The notes beneath the pieces are model-generated. The model did no database searches, was not told the origin of the DNA, and worked only from the letters and a program-made list of their open reading frames with translations. This document shows, piece after piece, positions 1 through 7,115 of a stretch of DNA of 11,235 nucleotides. Position 1 is the first letter of the stretch; each line of letters begins with the position of its first letter. The stretch covers positions 1-11,235 of the forward strand of contig CALLKB010000083.1 in assembly GCA_938008575.1 (NCBI GenBank), read 5' to 3'. Origin of the DNA: an uncultured Cytophagaceae bacterium (GTDB lineage Bacteria; Bacteroidota; Bacteroidia; Cytophagales; Spirosomataceae). A program made the translations under genes and the position numbers.

Positions 1-607
1 TTCCGGTAACGGTATATATCACGGTACCTACGTTTTGTTTAAAGGCCTCGTTATCAGTAACAACAGGACTCCAAGTATAAGTGGATGCACCCGAACCATA
101 CAAAGTAACACTTGTTCCGTCGCAAACTTCTGATTTAGAAGCATTGGCTACTACAGTTGGCAAAGCTAGTACAGTCACAGAGGTTGTTGCTGTGTTCACA
201 CAACCTTTTCCATCCGTTCCGGTAACCGTATAGGTTACGGAACCAACGTTTTGTTTGAATGCAACGTTATCAGTAACCACGGGACTCCAAGAATAAGTGG
301 ATGCACCAGATCCAAACAATGTAATACTAGTGCCGTCGCAAACTTCTGATTTAGAGGCATTGGCTACGACCGTTGGCAATGCAAGCACAGTCACATTAGT
401 TGTAGCTGTGTTCACACAACCTTTTCCATCCGTTCCTGTAACGGTATAGGTTACGGTACCAACGTTTTGTTTGAATGCTTCGTTATCGGTAACAAAGGGA
501 CTCCAAAAATAAGTGGCTGCGCCTGAACCATATAATGTAACACTGTTACCGTCGCAAACTTCTGATTTAGAAGCATTGGCTACGACAGTCGGCAATGCCA
601 ACACAGT
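1..607 (-). repeat. Tandem 216-bp (72-codon) Ig-like module repeat, at least three copies
   Basis: Copies read on the minus strand at 607-392, 391-176 and 175 to beyond the edge. Landmark strings such as cgcaaacttc recur at 121, 337 and 553, exactly 216 bp apart, with no indels. By direct comparison, copies 1 and 2 share 63 of 72 residues; the visible 58 residues of copy 3 differ from copy 1 at 5 positions and from copy 2 at 6. Each module begins TVLALPTVVANASKSEVCDG and ends near GKGCVNTATT, with cysteines at module positions 18 and 64. Changes cluster around module positions 21-43, probably exposed strands or loops. The near identity implies recent duplication or gene conversion. Confidence 0.95.
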
Positions 608-1573
608 TACCTTCACATTTTCTGAGGTCGTACACCCATTTCCGTATGAAATTGTATAAGTTAAATTAACCTCTCCAGCAGTTGATGAAGATAGTTTGCC
701 ATCACTAATAGTGCCCGTTCCGGTTGCAATTGACCAAACTCCATCTTTTTTCTCTGAAGTAATGAGCGCACTTAAGTTGGTAGATCCTCCTTTACAAAAG
801 CTTGCAGGACTTAAACTAATACTCGGTTTGGCGTCAACAATCACCGTAAATTTCTCGGTAAATGATTCACAATCACTTACTTGATAGGTAACCTGGTATT
901 GATAGCTTCCCGGAATTGCATTGGTGATGCTGTATGTGTTGGAGTTATTAGATACACTAGCATTATCCTTCTTCCAGACATAATTCGTAAACCCAGAAGC
1001 AGCTTGTAAATTAATCGATCCGCCTTCACAAATTTGTTTGATTTGAGTTTCAGCGATATTGGATGCTAATTTTGGTACTTTGGTAGAGACAACGATACAT
1101 GATTCGTCATTGTTTCTTCCTTGGCCGTTTCCAAATTTGAGAATACTTTGGCCATCAACAAGGATGTATTTGCCTTTTAGGGTCGCCCGGTAATAATTGA
1201 TTTTAGCATTTGAAGATCCTGAAAATTTCAAGAAAGATCCAAAGGTTTGACAAGCCTGTGTACTTCCATCAGCTGTTGTGCTTGGGATTGTACTCCAGTT
1301 GACATTGTCGGCAGAGTTCTCTACCGTTAAGTTACTTCCCGTGGGCAGACAGAAATTTTGTATCACAAAATGACTCAGCCCGGTATTGTTTGTCGTTTGT
1401 TCTACTTTCCAAACAATGACCGTGTAATCCCCGCTTTCTGTTAATGTGGGATCTGAAACAGTAAATCCTTGTGCATGCACATGATTTTGGAAGCCGAATA
1501 ATCCACTAATGGTTAGTGCAAATACGGCAATAAGCTGTGTGAAGTGCTTTTTCATACGATTTTGGTTGAACAT
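1..1573 (-). CDS. Large secreted Ig-like repeat surface protein (N-terminal part; runs off left edge)
   Basis: The reading frame is open from an ATG at 1573 to the left edge (524 full codons), so the C terminus is missing. The N terminus is a Sec-type signal peptide: a basic start (MKKHF from a second possible ATG at 1555), a hydrophobic core (LIAVFALTISGLFGF) and a cleavage region near VHAQ. Residues about 35-150 form a domain I do not recognise. Residues about 155-320 look like two divergent Ig/PKD-like modules, each opening with a cysteine motif (ICEGGS, FCKGGS). From residue 323 there are 72-residue tandem modules with two cysteines each, probably a disulfide. This build is typical of large T9SS-exported adhesins in Bacteroidota, which end in a gliding-type or type A sorting domain; that end is outside the window. 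Adhesion or surface-layer function is inference. The gene follows the lipoprotein gene on the same strand but is 418 bp away, so it is probably a separate transcript. Confidence 0.85.
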   Translation of the reverse strand, partial: MFNQNRMKKHFTQLIAVFALTISGLFGFQNHVHAQGFTVSDPTLTESGDYTVIVWKVEQTTNNTGLSHFVIQNFCLPTGSNLTVENSADNVNWSTIPSTTADGSTQACQTFGSFLKFSGSSNAKINYYRATLKGKYILVDGQSILKFGNGQGRNNDESCIVVSTKVPKLASNIAETQIKQICEGGSINLQAASGFTNYVWKKDNASVSNNSNTYSITNAIPGSYQYQVTYQVSDCESFTEKFTVIVDAKPSISLSPASFCKGGSTNLSALITSEKKDGVWSIATGTGTISDGKLSSSTAGEVNLTYTISYGNGCTTSENVKVTVLALPTVVANASKSEVCDGNSVTLYGSGAATYFWSPFVTDNEAFKQNVGTVTYTVTGTDGKGCVNTATTNVTVLALPTVVANASKSEVCDGTSITLFGSGASTYSWSPVVTDNVAFKQNVGSVTYTVTGTDGKGCVNTATTSVTVLALPTVVANASKSEVCDGTSVTLYGSGASTYTWSPVVTDNEAFKQNVGTVIYTVTG

Positions 1574-1605
1574 GGAGTAATTTTTTTAGGGCTATATTTT
1601 TTAAC

Positions 1606-1638
1606 CCTCAAAAAATGCAATTTTTTCATTTTTTGAGG
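1606..1638 (-). promoter_or_regulatory. 12-bp perfect inverted repeat in the leader of the Ig-repeat gene
   Basis: CCTCAAAAAATG at 1606-1617 and CATTTTTTGAGG at 1627-1638 are perfect reverse complements around a 9-nt loop. The structure lies 33-65 nt upstream of the ATG at 1573. In the minus-strand transcript it would be an A/U-rich leader hairpin; as DNA it could be an operator. No T-run follows it on the coding strand, which argues against an intrinsic terminator. The role is unknown. Confidence 0.5.
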
Positions 1639-1645
1639 TAAACAT

Positions 1646-1680
1646 TCAAGCATAGCATGATGCTTCATGCGCTGGCTTGA
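1646..1680 (-). promoter_or_regulatory. Two-part inverted repeat upstream of the Ig-repeat gene
   Basis: On the minus strand an outer 6-bp stem TCAAGC/GCTTGA (1675-1680 with 1646-1651) encloses an inner 6-bp stem GCATGA/TCATGC with an AGCA loop, separated by a small internal loop. A T-rich run (1681-1693) precedes it on the minus strand rather than following it. It may be a leader structure or a factor-binding site. The evidence is symmetry only. Confidence 0.35.
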
Positions 1681-1991
1681 AAAAAATAAAAAGTATTAAA
1701 ACTGAACTAGGGGGAATAGTAAAAACGACCACATCGCTGTGATAATGGGCTTTTAGGCCATTTTTTACATGTTTTAAGGGAGGAACTAGGGAGTCAAACA
1801 GCTGAACTGCTTACTCTGTAGATTCCGATGAATTTATTTTTTCATCGGGGAGTTCAAATTGCAAAAAAAATAGTAAATAAAAAAAGAAAGATTTCTGATA
1901 TTTATTTATTGGTCGCTTTTTACGGTCATTTTGCTTATTATCGGACCATTGTGTTTGTTTTTACAGTCTATTTTGGAAATTTCCAAGCCTT

Positions 1992-2705
1992 TTAATTCAC
2001 GCGAAAACCATTCACCGACGAATAACTCGCCGATTTGCTATCCATGGTTTTTACCATCCAATAATATATTTTACCTGATTGTACGGGTACAGATATAGTA
2101 CTTGAGGTAGACTTTATCTTAGGCACTTCACCCAAGGCGACCTTGGCGAAATCTTCTCCTACATAGACTTCATAGGTTAAAGATTCAAAAGGGGTATCGG
2201 CATCTGTGGCTTTCCAACTAAGCTTTATTTGGCCACTGACCGCATCAACAGATTCCCCTGATGCGGGAGAAAGTAGTTGAGCCGGATTGGGTGCCAGCGA
2301 ACTCTCTCCAGTACCTGCAAAGAAAAATTTCCAAACGGGTGATGTTGCTGTAAGGCTTGTTTTGGTTGATTTAGAGACTACCGACCAAGCATAGGTCTCC
2401 CCTGCTACTAAACTGATTAATGCTGGGCTTGTCGTTGCTGCCTTCGTTTCCGTTACATTCGTTTTAAGATTCGTAATCTTGATTTCATAACTTGTTGCAG
2501 ATGTTACTGGTGTCCATGTTAGCTGAACTTGATTTGTATTCACCGCCTCCAAACAGGTCGTATTATTCAAGGGTTTGCTTAATTCCACTGCATCAGGTGC
2601 TTTTTCCGGCTGTGCTGGTGTAACTGGGGTTGGCGCTTCTGATGGCGCCGACCCGCAAGAAATCATGAAAAAACAGAAAACTAGGATAATGCTATATCGA
2701 ATCAT
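1992..2705 (-). CDS. Lipoprotein with two fibronectin type III-like domains
   Basis: A 237-residue protein. The N terminus is a lipoprotein signal peptide: MIRYSIILVFCFFMISC, with the lipid-modified cysteine expected at residue 17. A Pro/Ala/Glu-rich linker follows (18-40). Residues about 43-129 and 142-237 are two beta-rich domains of fibronectin III type; both carry the strand pattern LTW/LSW followed by a YEI/YEV strand, and the second ends in a YYW strand. No enzyme motif is visible. Residues just after Cys17 (GSAPSE) do not match the acidic surface-export signal described for some Bacteroidota lipoproteins, so whether it faces the periplasm or the outside is open. Its ATG overlaps the stop of the DUF1501 gene by 4 bases (ATGA), implying translational coupling as the last gene of a three-gene unit. 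A binding or anchoring role for the DUF1501 protein is inference. Confidence 0.85.
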   Translation of the reverse strand: MIRYSIILVFCFFMISCGSAPSEAPTPVTPAQPEKAPDAVELSKPLNNTTCLEAVNTNQVQLTWTPVTSATSYEIKITNLKTNVTETKAATTSPALISLVAGETYAWSVVSKSTKTSLTATSPVWKFFFAGTGESSLAPNPAQLLSPASGESVDAVSGQIKLSWKATDADTPFESLTYEVYVGEDFAKVALGEVPKIKSTSSTISVPVQSGKIYYWMVKTMDSKSASYSSVNGFRVN

Positions 2706-4795
2706 TTTTTAACAATTTTGGCTTGTTGATTGACTGTGTTTCCATGAACCTGAACGAGGTATATACCTGTAGAAACAGCGCTCAGGTCTAATTTGACTAT
2801 TCGATTCGCATCAGGTTCATGATGCATCGAAACGACTTGTGACCCATTCAGATTAAACATGGTAATTTGAACCTCGCGATCTTGGCCACCTATATAAATG
2901 TTTAAGTCATTTTCGCAGGGATTGGGGAAGCAGCGGATTTGCTCCGACTGGAATATTTCCTTGTAAAAGTTTCCTTGACAGGCATGATCAGTCCAAACCT
3001 TAATCAGGTTGGACCCTTTTTCTAATGCAGCAGACCATGTATCTCCTTTAACTTCATAGATCTTTTGGTTCAATTGAATGTAATATTGTTTGGACCCTGA
3101 TAATGCTAATTCAATACTATTTTTATCCGCACTTATAACGGATTGCACGATCAAACTAGCCGGTTCTGTGATTTGAAAATCAAATCGTTGGCTGTAGTTT
3201 TTTTGTCCTTCAATGCTGATGTTCAACTGGTAGGTACCAATAGCCAATTTGTCTAATAATTGACTTACACCGACACTTGATTTGATCGTTTGAGTGAAAT
3301 TTGAAGGCCCTTTGACATCCAATAGATACGTATATTTCTTATCTACAAAATCAATTTTCATTGCTCCATTGCTCATACCTGGACAGGTGGTAGCGAGCAT
3401 TTGTAAAACATAGTTATTCACTGGCATATTAAATACTTCGCAGCCATTAACATCGACTTTTGCCCCAATCGGTGTTGCTGGACATAGATCGAGTGTATCG
3501 GGTACTCCGTCACCGTCTGAATCATTGAATAATTTGATGAGTGGAACCTTTGGGAATTCCCGGAATAAAACCTGATTGGTTGCCGCTGAATCATTGCCCA
3601 TCCATTGATTCAGCAAGGAGCCGTAAACTTGTCGGAAATCATAATTAGCACTTAATTCATCACTGATTTTATAATCCAAAGGAATTTTGGGATTATCTCC
3701 TATTACCCCGGCTTTCACTGAGTTTCCAAAAACAAACATCGGTGCCACTGTACCATGATCCGTTCCCGTACTTCCATTAGAATGAACTGTCCGCCCAAAT
3801 TCAGAGAGCGTAACCCCTACAACGCGATCCCCTAAATTTTGAGCGTCCAAGTTTTTCATGAAAGTTACAATGGCATCATTCACTTGTTTCAACAAATAAG
3901 CATGTTGTCCTTTGGTCGAATCCTGCGTGTCGACTTGTTTGCTATGCGAATCAAATCCTGTCAGTTGGACCATGTAAACCCGCGTCTGCAATCCGCCCGA
4001 AATTAATTTTTGGACAATTTTAAACTGATTTCCCAGGTCATTTTCTGCAAAGGCGAAAGGTGTAGTACCTGAACGAAAGGCGGACTGAACGACTGAACCA
4101 TACACCTGTGACTGTTTTCCGATGAGTTGTAAATAAGCCAAACGCGAACCCTGAATGGTGGCCGGATAGCTATTCACAAAGGGATTCATCAAACTATAGA
4201 ATTGATCTGGATTGGAATAGACTAAACTAGTGAAGGAGTTTTGGCCTTGAAATAATAAACTTGATTCGCCACCTAATTCGATTGAAAGCGGATGTGGATA
4301 TTGTTGATTTGGATAGGCGTTTGGGTAACTAGGATGTAGTTTTTCCAAATAACGCGCCATCCATCCTGAACTTACATATTGATCCGTATCAGTGCCCGAC
4401 ATCCAGATATCCGTTGATCGAAAATGTGAGAAATTGGGTTTGGTATATCCAACAGATTGAACAACCGCTAGTCTTTTTTCACTCAAAAGTGTATTCATCC
4501 CTGCCATGGATGGATGAAAGCCTAAGCTAGTACCCTCGACAGGTAAGTATTTGTTTTCAGGCAAAATAACGCTCGGCCGAATGGTTTTCAGTAAGCCATA
4601 TTGTTCCATGGGCATCAGGGTATTCAAGCCATCGTTACCTCCATTGAGTCTTACAATCACTAATATTTTACCTGCTTCCGCGGTACTACTCAATAAATCT
4701 GAAAGTTCTAATTGACCTAAACCGGGCAAAAATGAAGGTATAGCCGCCAAATGGGCCATGTTATGTAAAAATTTCCGTCTGTTCATTCCCTGCAT
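2702..4795 (-). CDS. DUF1501 family exported protein with TSP3-like repeat and T9SS type A sorting domain
   Basis: A 697-residue protein. The N terminus carries a twin-arginine-like motif (NRRKFLHN, residues 5-12) and a modest hydrophobic stretch to about residue 35. Residues about 42-420 are the DUF1501 domain, in the alkaline phosphatase/sulfatase fold clan, with signature stretches NGGNDGLNTLMP (51-62), GFDSH (280-284), SEFGRT (331-336) and TDHGT (345-349). Residues 424-453 are a thrombospondin type 3-like calcium repeat (DSDGDGVPDTLDLCP). Residues about 456-615 are beta-rich linker modules. Residues about 623-697 are a C-terminal T9SS sorting domain: PNPCEND, a middle NLNG turn, GIYLVQV and a basic end. 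No enzymatic activity is firmly known for the family. The ATG at 4795 overlaps the DUF1800 stop by one base (TAATG); an ATG at 4786 (MNRRKF) is an alternative start. DUF1800 and DUF1501 genes are often adjacent in bacteria. Confidence 0.92.
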   Translation of the reverse strand: MQGMNRRKFLHNMAHLAAIPSFLPGLGQLELSDLLSSTAEAGKILVIVRLNGGNDGLNTLMPMEQYGLLKTIRPSVILPENKYLPVEGTSLGFHPSMAGMNTLLSEKRLAVVQSVGYTKPNFSHFRSTDIWMSGTDTDQYVSSGWMARYLEKLHPSYPNAYPNQQYPHPLSIELGGESSLLFQGQNSFTSLVYSNPDQFYSLMNPFVNSYPATIQGSRLAYLQLIGKQSQVYGSVVQSAFRSGTTPFAFAENDLGNQFKIVQKLISGGLQTRVYMVQLTGFDSHSKQVDTQDSTKGQHAYLLKQVNDAIVTFMKNLDAQNLGDRVVGVTLSEFGRTVHSNGSTGTDHGTVAPMFVFGNSVKAGVIGDNPKIPLDYKISDELSANYDFRQVYGSLLNQWMGNDSAATNQVLFREFPKVPLIKLFNDSDGDGVPDTLDLCPATPIGAKVDVNGCEVFNMPVNNYVLQMLATTCPGMSNGAMKIDFVDKKYTYLLDVKGPSNFTQTIKSSVGVSQLLDKLAIGTYQLNISIEGQKNYSQRFDFQITEPASLIVQSVISADKNSIELALSGSKQYYIQLNQKIYEVKGDTWSAALEKGSNLIKVWTDHACQGNFYKEIFQSEQIRCFPNPCENDLNIYIGGQDREVQITMFNLNGSQVVSMHHEPDANRIVKLDLSAVSTGIYLVQVHGNTVNQQAKIVKK

Positions 4796-6564
4796 TAAAA
4801 TAGTTGGGACTCTCCCATTTGATAAATGAAACCTAATCCTTTTGCCATCCGGTTTTGAATCGTGGCGCTATTTTCTGTTGATGGATTGGCGATATATGTG
4901 TTCCATAACTCAGTCCAATAATTCAAATTTGCATTTCCTTGCATGATTTGACTGATAATGAGTTGGCGATTATTAGCACTAATACTCATTCCGATGTGCC
5001 TATCGACGAGTTGGTCTACTAATCCCTCTAAATCGCCAGGATTGTTGAATTGGCGTAAATAGTTCGCCAAATTTGCTCGGAGTTGTCCATAGGTTTTTGT
5101 TGAGCTATTGTAGTAGACTCCTTGTCCCCAGTTAAATAAACTGTCAGTCAACTGCGCACGTTTGATAATCGTTTCTGAATTGATCCAAAACAAGTCGTAT
5201 GCAGGTTCTTGGTAATAAGCAGGCCAACCGGACACACTGGGAGGGTCACCTATGTTCATTCCTAAACTTATCATGGCATTTTGTAATCCATTAAAGCGTT
5301 TGAACTCATAATAGATACCATCGCTGCCTTTTGGAAAAGGATTATAATTGTTATCAAGCAAAGGAAGATCAAATTCTTTCAATAGTCCTACCACGAAATC
5401 GAGTGGTGATTTTACCATGGATTTGAAATACATGCTGTCATAGAAATGTTCACTGAGTAATAGTGTTCGCAAGACAGGCAAAATTTCAAATTTGGCATCT
5501 TTGAAAATTTTGGCAAGCGGCGTAATGATGAGATCCTCCGTAGATTGATCGATGTTTGGGTTGACGAAGAAACGGTAGATGCGCCGACAAATATATTTTG
5601 ACATTTCATCAGTAGCACAAATCATATCGATTGCTTCTCGCAATTCTCCATCGGCCCGATCCGGATTTGTGGAGCCACTGATTTTTCGGTTACCATAAAA
5701 TTCTGAGAACTGTTTATCGCCCGTATCGTGGGCACTCAGGTTGTTTTTGACAATAGCCCGTCCTTCAGTCGTTTTGGTTTTCTCCCAATCGAATTGCCAA
5801 CCCGTTAACAGACGTGCCATTTCGGACACATCTTTTTCCGTATATTTTGAATTGGGGCCCTTTCCTACTGTAAATAATTCTTGCAATTCACGTGCATAAT
5901 TTTCGTCAGGAGCATATTTGTTATTTTGATTTCCGTTCAAGTAAATCAGCATGGAAGGATCAATCGTAACTTGGTAAATCAACTCCTTGAAATTGCCCAA
6001 CGATAGGTTGAACAACGTATTTACATAATAAAAGGCATTTTTAGAGATACCTGCATTTTGAATAGAACTAACCAAAAGGTTGTTGTAGAAAAGCACCATG
6101 CGCCAATGAATGGAGGTCGACTGCTGGTTAAATTGTTTCAACATCCAGGATTTCAACGAAACCCATCGCGCACCCCCTTGATTAACTTCCAAGGCATTTA
6201 CCCAAACAGCACCTCTCGCGACATCATTTTTAACCTCATCTGGGTTGTCGATAATATCCAAATAATAATCGTTAATGGGTAGGTCAAATGCTTTTTCGGG
6301 ACTTAGCAGCATGTCTACACAAGCGCTTAAGGATAGATTTTGAATTTGGGTATAACTAGTATGACTATAACCGATCAATGTTCGTTGGAGTAAATGTTTT
6401 TTTTGAGAAGTGCCAAATTCTCCCGTGTAAATGTTAAGGCCTTTGGTGGAATTTAGGCTTCGGTCTTTTTGGAGGCCGATGCTTTCCCAGGACACATTTT
6501 CCTTTTGGAAAAGTGAAACCAAGTCGGGTTGTTTGATTTTGTCCGTTGGAACGTTTTGATTCAT
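4795..6564 (-). CDS. DUF1800 family protein
   Basis: A 589-residue protein from the ATG at 6564 (MNQNVPTDKI). The frame stays open upstream to 6660, but those 32 residues look non-native and would overlap the divergent Rieske gene, so the shorter start is preferred. DUF1800 signatures appear in order: HLLQRTLIGYS (57-67), DENYARELQELFTVG (220-234), RLLTGW (251-256), HDTGDKQF (279-286), CRRIYRFFV (326-334), KSPLDFVVGLLKEF (385-398) and GDPPSVSGWP (439-448). The length fits the family. The biochemical role is unknown. No signal peptide, lipobox or transmembrane segment is visible with either start, unlike its partner DUF1501 protein, so a cytoplasmic location is likely from sequence. It is the first gene of the unit and overlaps the DUF1501 start by one base. 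Confidence 0.9.
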   Translation of the reverse strand: MNQNVPTDKIKQPDLVSLFQKENVSWESIGLQKDRSLNSTKGLNIYTGEFGTSQKKHLLQRTLIGYSHTSYTQIQNLSLSACVDMLLSPEKAFDLPINDYYLDIIDNPDEVKNDVARGAVWVNALEVNQGGARWVSLKSWMLKQFNQQSTSIHWRMVLFYNNLLVSSIQNAGISKNAFYYVNTLFNLSLGNFKELIYQVTIDPSMLIYLNGNQNNKYAPDENYARELQELFTVGKGPNSKYTEKDVSEMARLLTGWQFDWEKTKTTEGRAIVKNNLSAHDTGDKQFSEFYGNRKISGSTNPDRADGELREAIDMICATDEMSKYICRRIYRFFVNPNIDQSTEDLIITPLAKIFKDAKFEILPVLRTLLLSEHFYDSMYFKSMVKSPLDFVVGLLKEFDLPLLDNNYNPFPKGSDGIYYEFKRFNGLQNAMISLGMNIGDPPSVSGWPAYYQEPAYDLFWINSETIIKRAQLTDSLFNWGQGVYYNSSTKTYGQLRANLANYLRQFNNPGDLEGLVDQLVDRHIGMSISANNRQLIISQIMQGNANLNYWTELWNTYIANPSTENSATIQNRMAKGLGFIYQMGESQLF

Positions 6565-6593
6565 TTTATCAAATAATTTTGTTTCTTGCCGAC
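6565..6593 (+). promoter_or_regulatory. 29-bp divergent intergenic region with -7-like element TAATTTTG
   Basis: This is all the space between the preferred starts of the DUF1800 gene (minus) and the Rieske gene (plus). It contains TAATTTTG at 6574-6581, an exact match to the Bacteroidota -7 consensus TAnnTTTG in the plus direction. A TTTG at 6555-6558 could be the -33 element, but the 15-bp spacing is short. The string CAAATAATTTTG (6570-6581) is nearly palindromic. A plus-strand start here would give a leader of only a few bases. No good minus-strand promoter was found; it may lie inside the Rieske coding region. Confidence 0.35.
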
Positions 6594-7088
6594 ATGAAGC
6601 GACGCGATTTTGTTCAATATTTATGCCCTTCCATGGCGGTTTTGACCCTAGCAAATGCATGTGTGCAAGTGGATGAACCTGTAACGGTATTGTCTACGTC
6701 TGAAATACAAGAATTCGAACGGGTATCGACCAAATACAACGGTGAAGGGTATTTTCAGGAAGGAAATCAGGTTTTTGTGAACTTGTCAAATCCAGCCTAT
6801 TCAAAACTAGGAAACAATTTAGGATACGTCAATATTTTGGATGCGGGGGTCCTACTCCTCCGAACCGATGAAAAAACCCTTAAAGCCTTCAGCAATTGCT
6901 GTCCTCATCAAGGAATTCGAGGTGCATGGGACCTTGTAAATGGTCGTTTTAGGTGCGATAATCATGGGAATTCCTACAATGTTAATGAGGTAAATGTTGT
7001 GTCATGTAGCTCAAACAGTGTTTCGGGAGGATTGCAACGTTTTCAAGTGCTAGCCTATCAAAATTATCTCAAAATCACGAAAGGGTAA
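6594..7088 (+). CDS. Exported Rieske [2Fe-2S] protein
   Basis: A 164-residue protein from the ATG at 6594 (MKRRDFVQYL). An ATG at 6546 is in frame but would overlap the divergent DUF1800 gene and add residues ahead of the signal. The N terminus combines a twin-arginine-like motif (KRRDFVQ, 2-8), a short hydrophobic core (MAVLTLA) and a possible lipobox cysteine at residue 23 (LANAC). The Rieske ligands are clear: C103-P-H105 and C121-x-x-H124 (RCDNHGN). The extra disulfide cysteines of the cytochrome bc1 type (CTHxGC, CPCHG) are absent, so it resembles the dioxygenase/ferredoxin type. A second cysteine, C102, adjoins the first ligand, and C138 follows the cluster. The role is presumably electron transfer outside the cytoplasm; the partner is unknown. 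It is divergent from the DUF1800-DUF1501 unit, which suggests but does not prove a shared process. Confidence 0.85.
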   Translation: MKRRDFVQYLCPSMAVLTLANACVQVDEPVTVLSTSEIQEFERVSTKYNGEGYFQEGNQVFVNLSNPAYSKLGNNLGYVNILDAGVLLLRTDEKTLKAFSNCCPHQGIRGAWDLVNGRFRCDNHGNSYNVNEVNVVSCSSNSVSGGLQRFQVLAYQNYLKITKG

Positions 7089-7115
7089 GCAGCATTTGAC
7101 TCATACAATAGAGAA

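Larger units (their letters stand above)
1574..1991. other. 418-bp non-coding stretch with several inverted repeats
   Basis: No convincing gene is present. The stretch should hold the 3' end of the lipoprotein transcript and the promoter and leader of the Ig-repeat gene, both on the minus strand. Visible structure: a 14-nt perfect palindrome TTGGAAATTTCCAA at 1973-1986 just after the lipoprotein stop; an 8-bp inverted repeat CCGATGAA/TTCATCGG at 1825-1832 and 1841-1848 with an 8-nt loop; and two stronger hairpins at 1646-1680 and 1606-1638, listed separately. None is followed by a convincing T-run on the minus strand, so I call no intrinsic terminator. I found no full TAnnTTTG element upstream of the Ig-repeat gene. 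Confidence 0.6.

Noticed and set aside
696..884. 62-codon plus-strand frame
   Set aside because: Lies antisense inside the Ig-repeat gene, with low-complexity sequence and no own signals.
1746..1766. Possible plus-strand terminator (TGGGC...GGCCA followed by T-run)
   Set aside because: Short stem with a mismatch, and there is no plus-strand gene upstream for it to terminate.
1704..1791. Direct repeat GAACTAGGG at 1704-1712 and 1783-1791
   Set aside because: Only 9 bp, 79 bp apart, and no other sign of a mobile element or binding-site array; likely chance.
5412..5618. 68-codon minus-strand frame
   Set aside because: Same-strand alternative frame inside the DUF1800 gene, whose frame carries all family motifs.
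6058..6282. 74-codon plus-strand frame
   Set aside because: Antisense to conserved DUF1800 sequence; no recognisable protein features.
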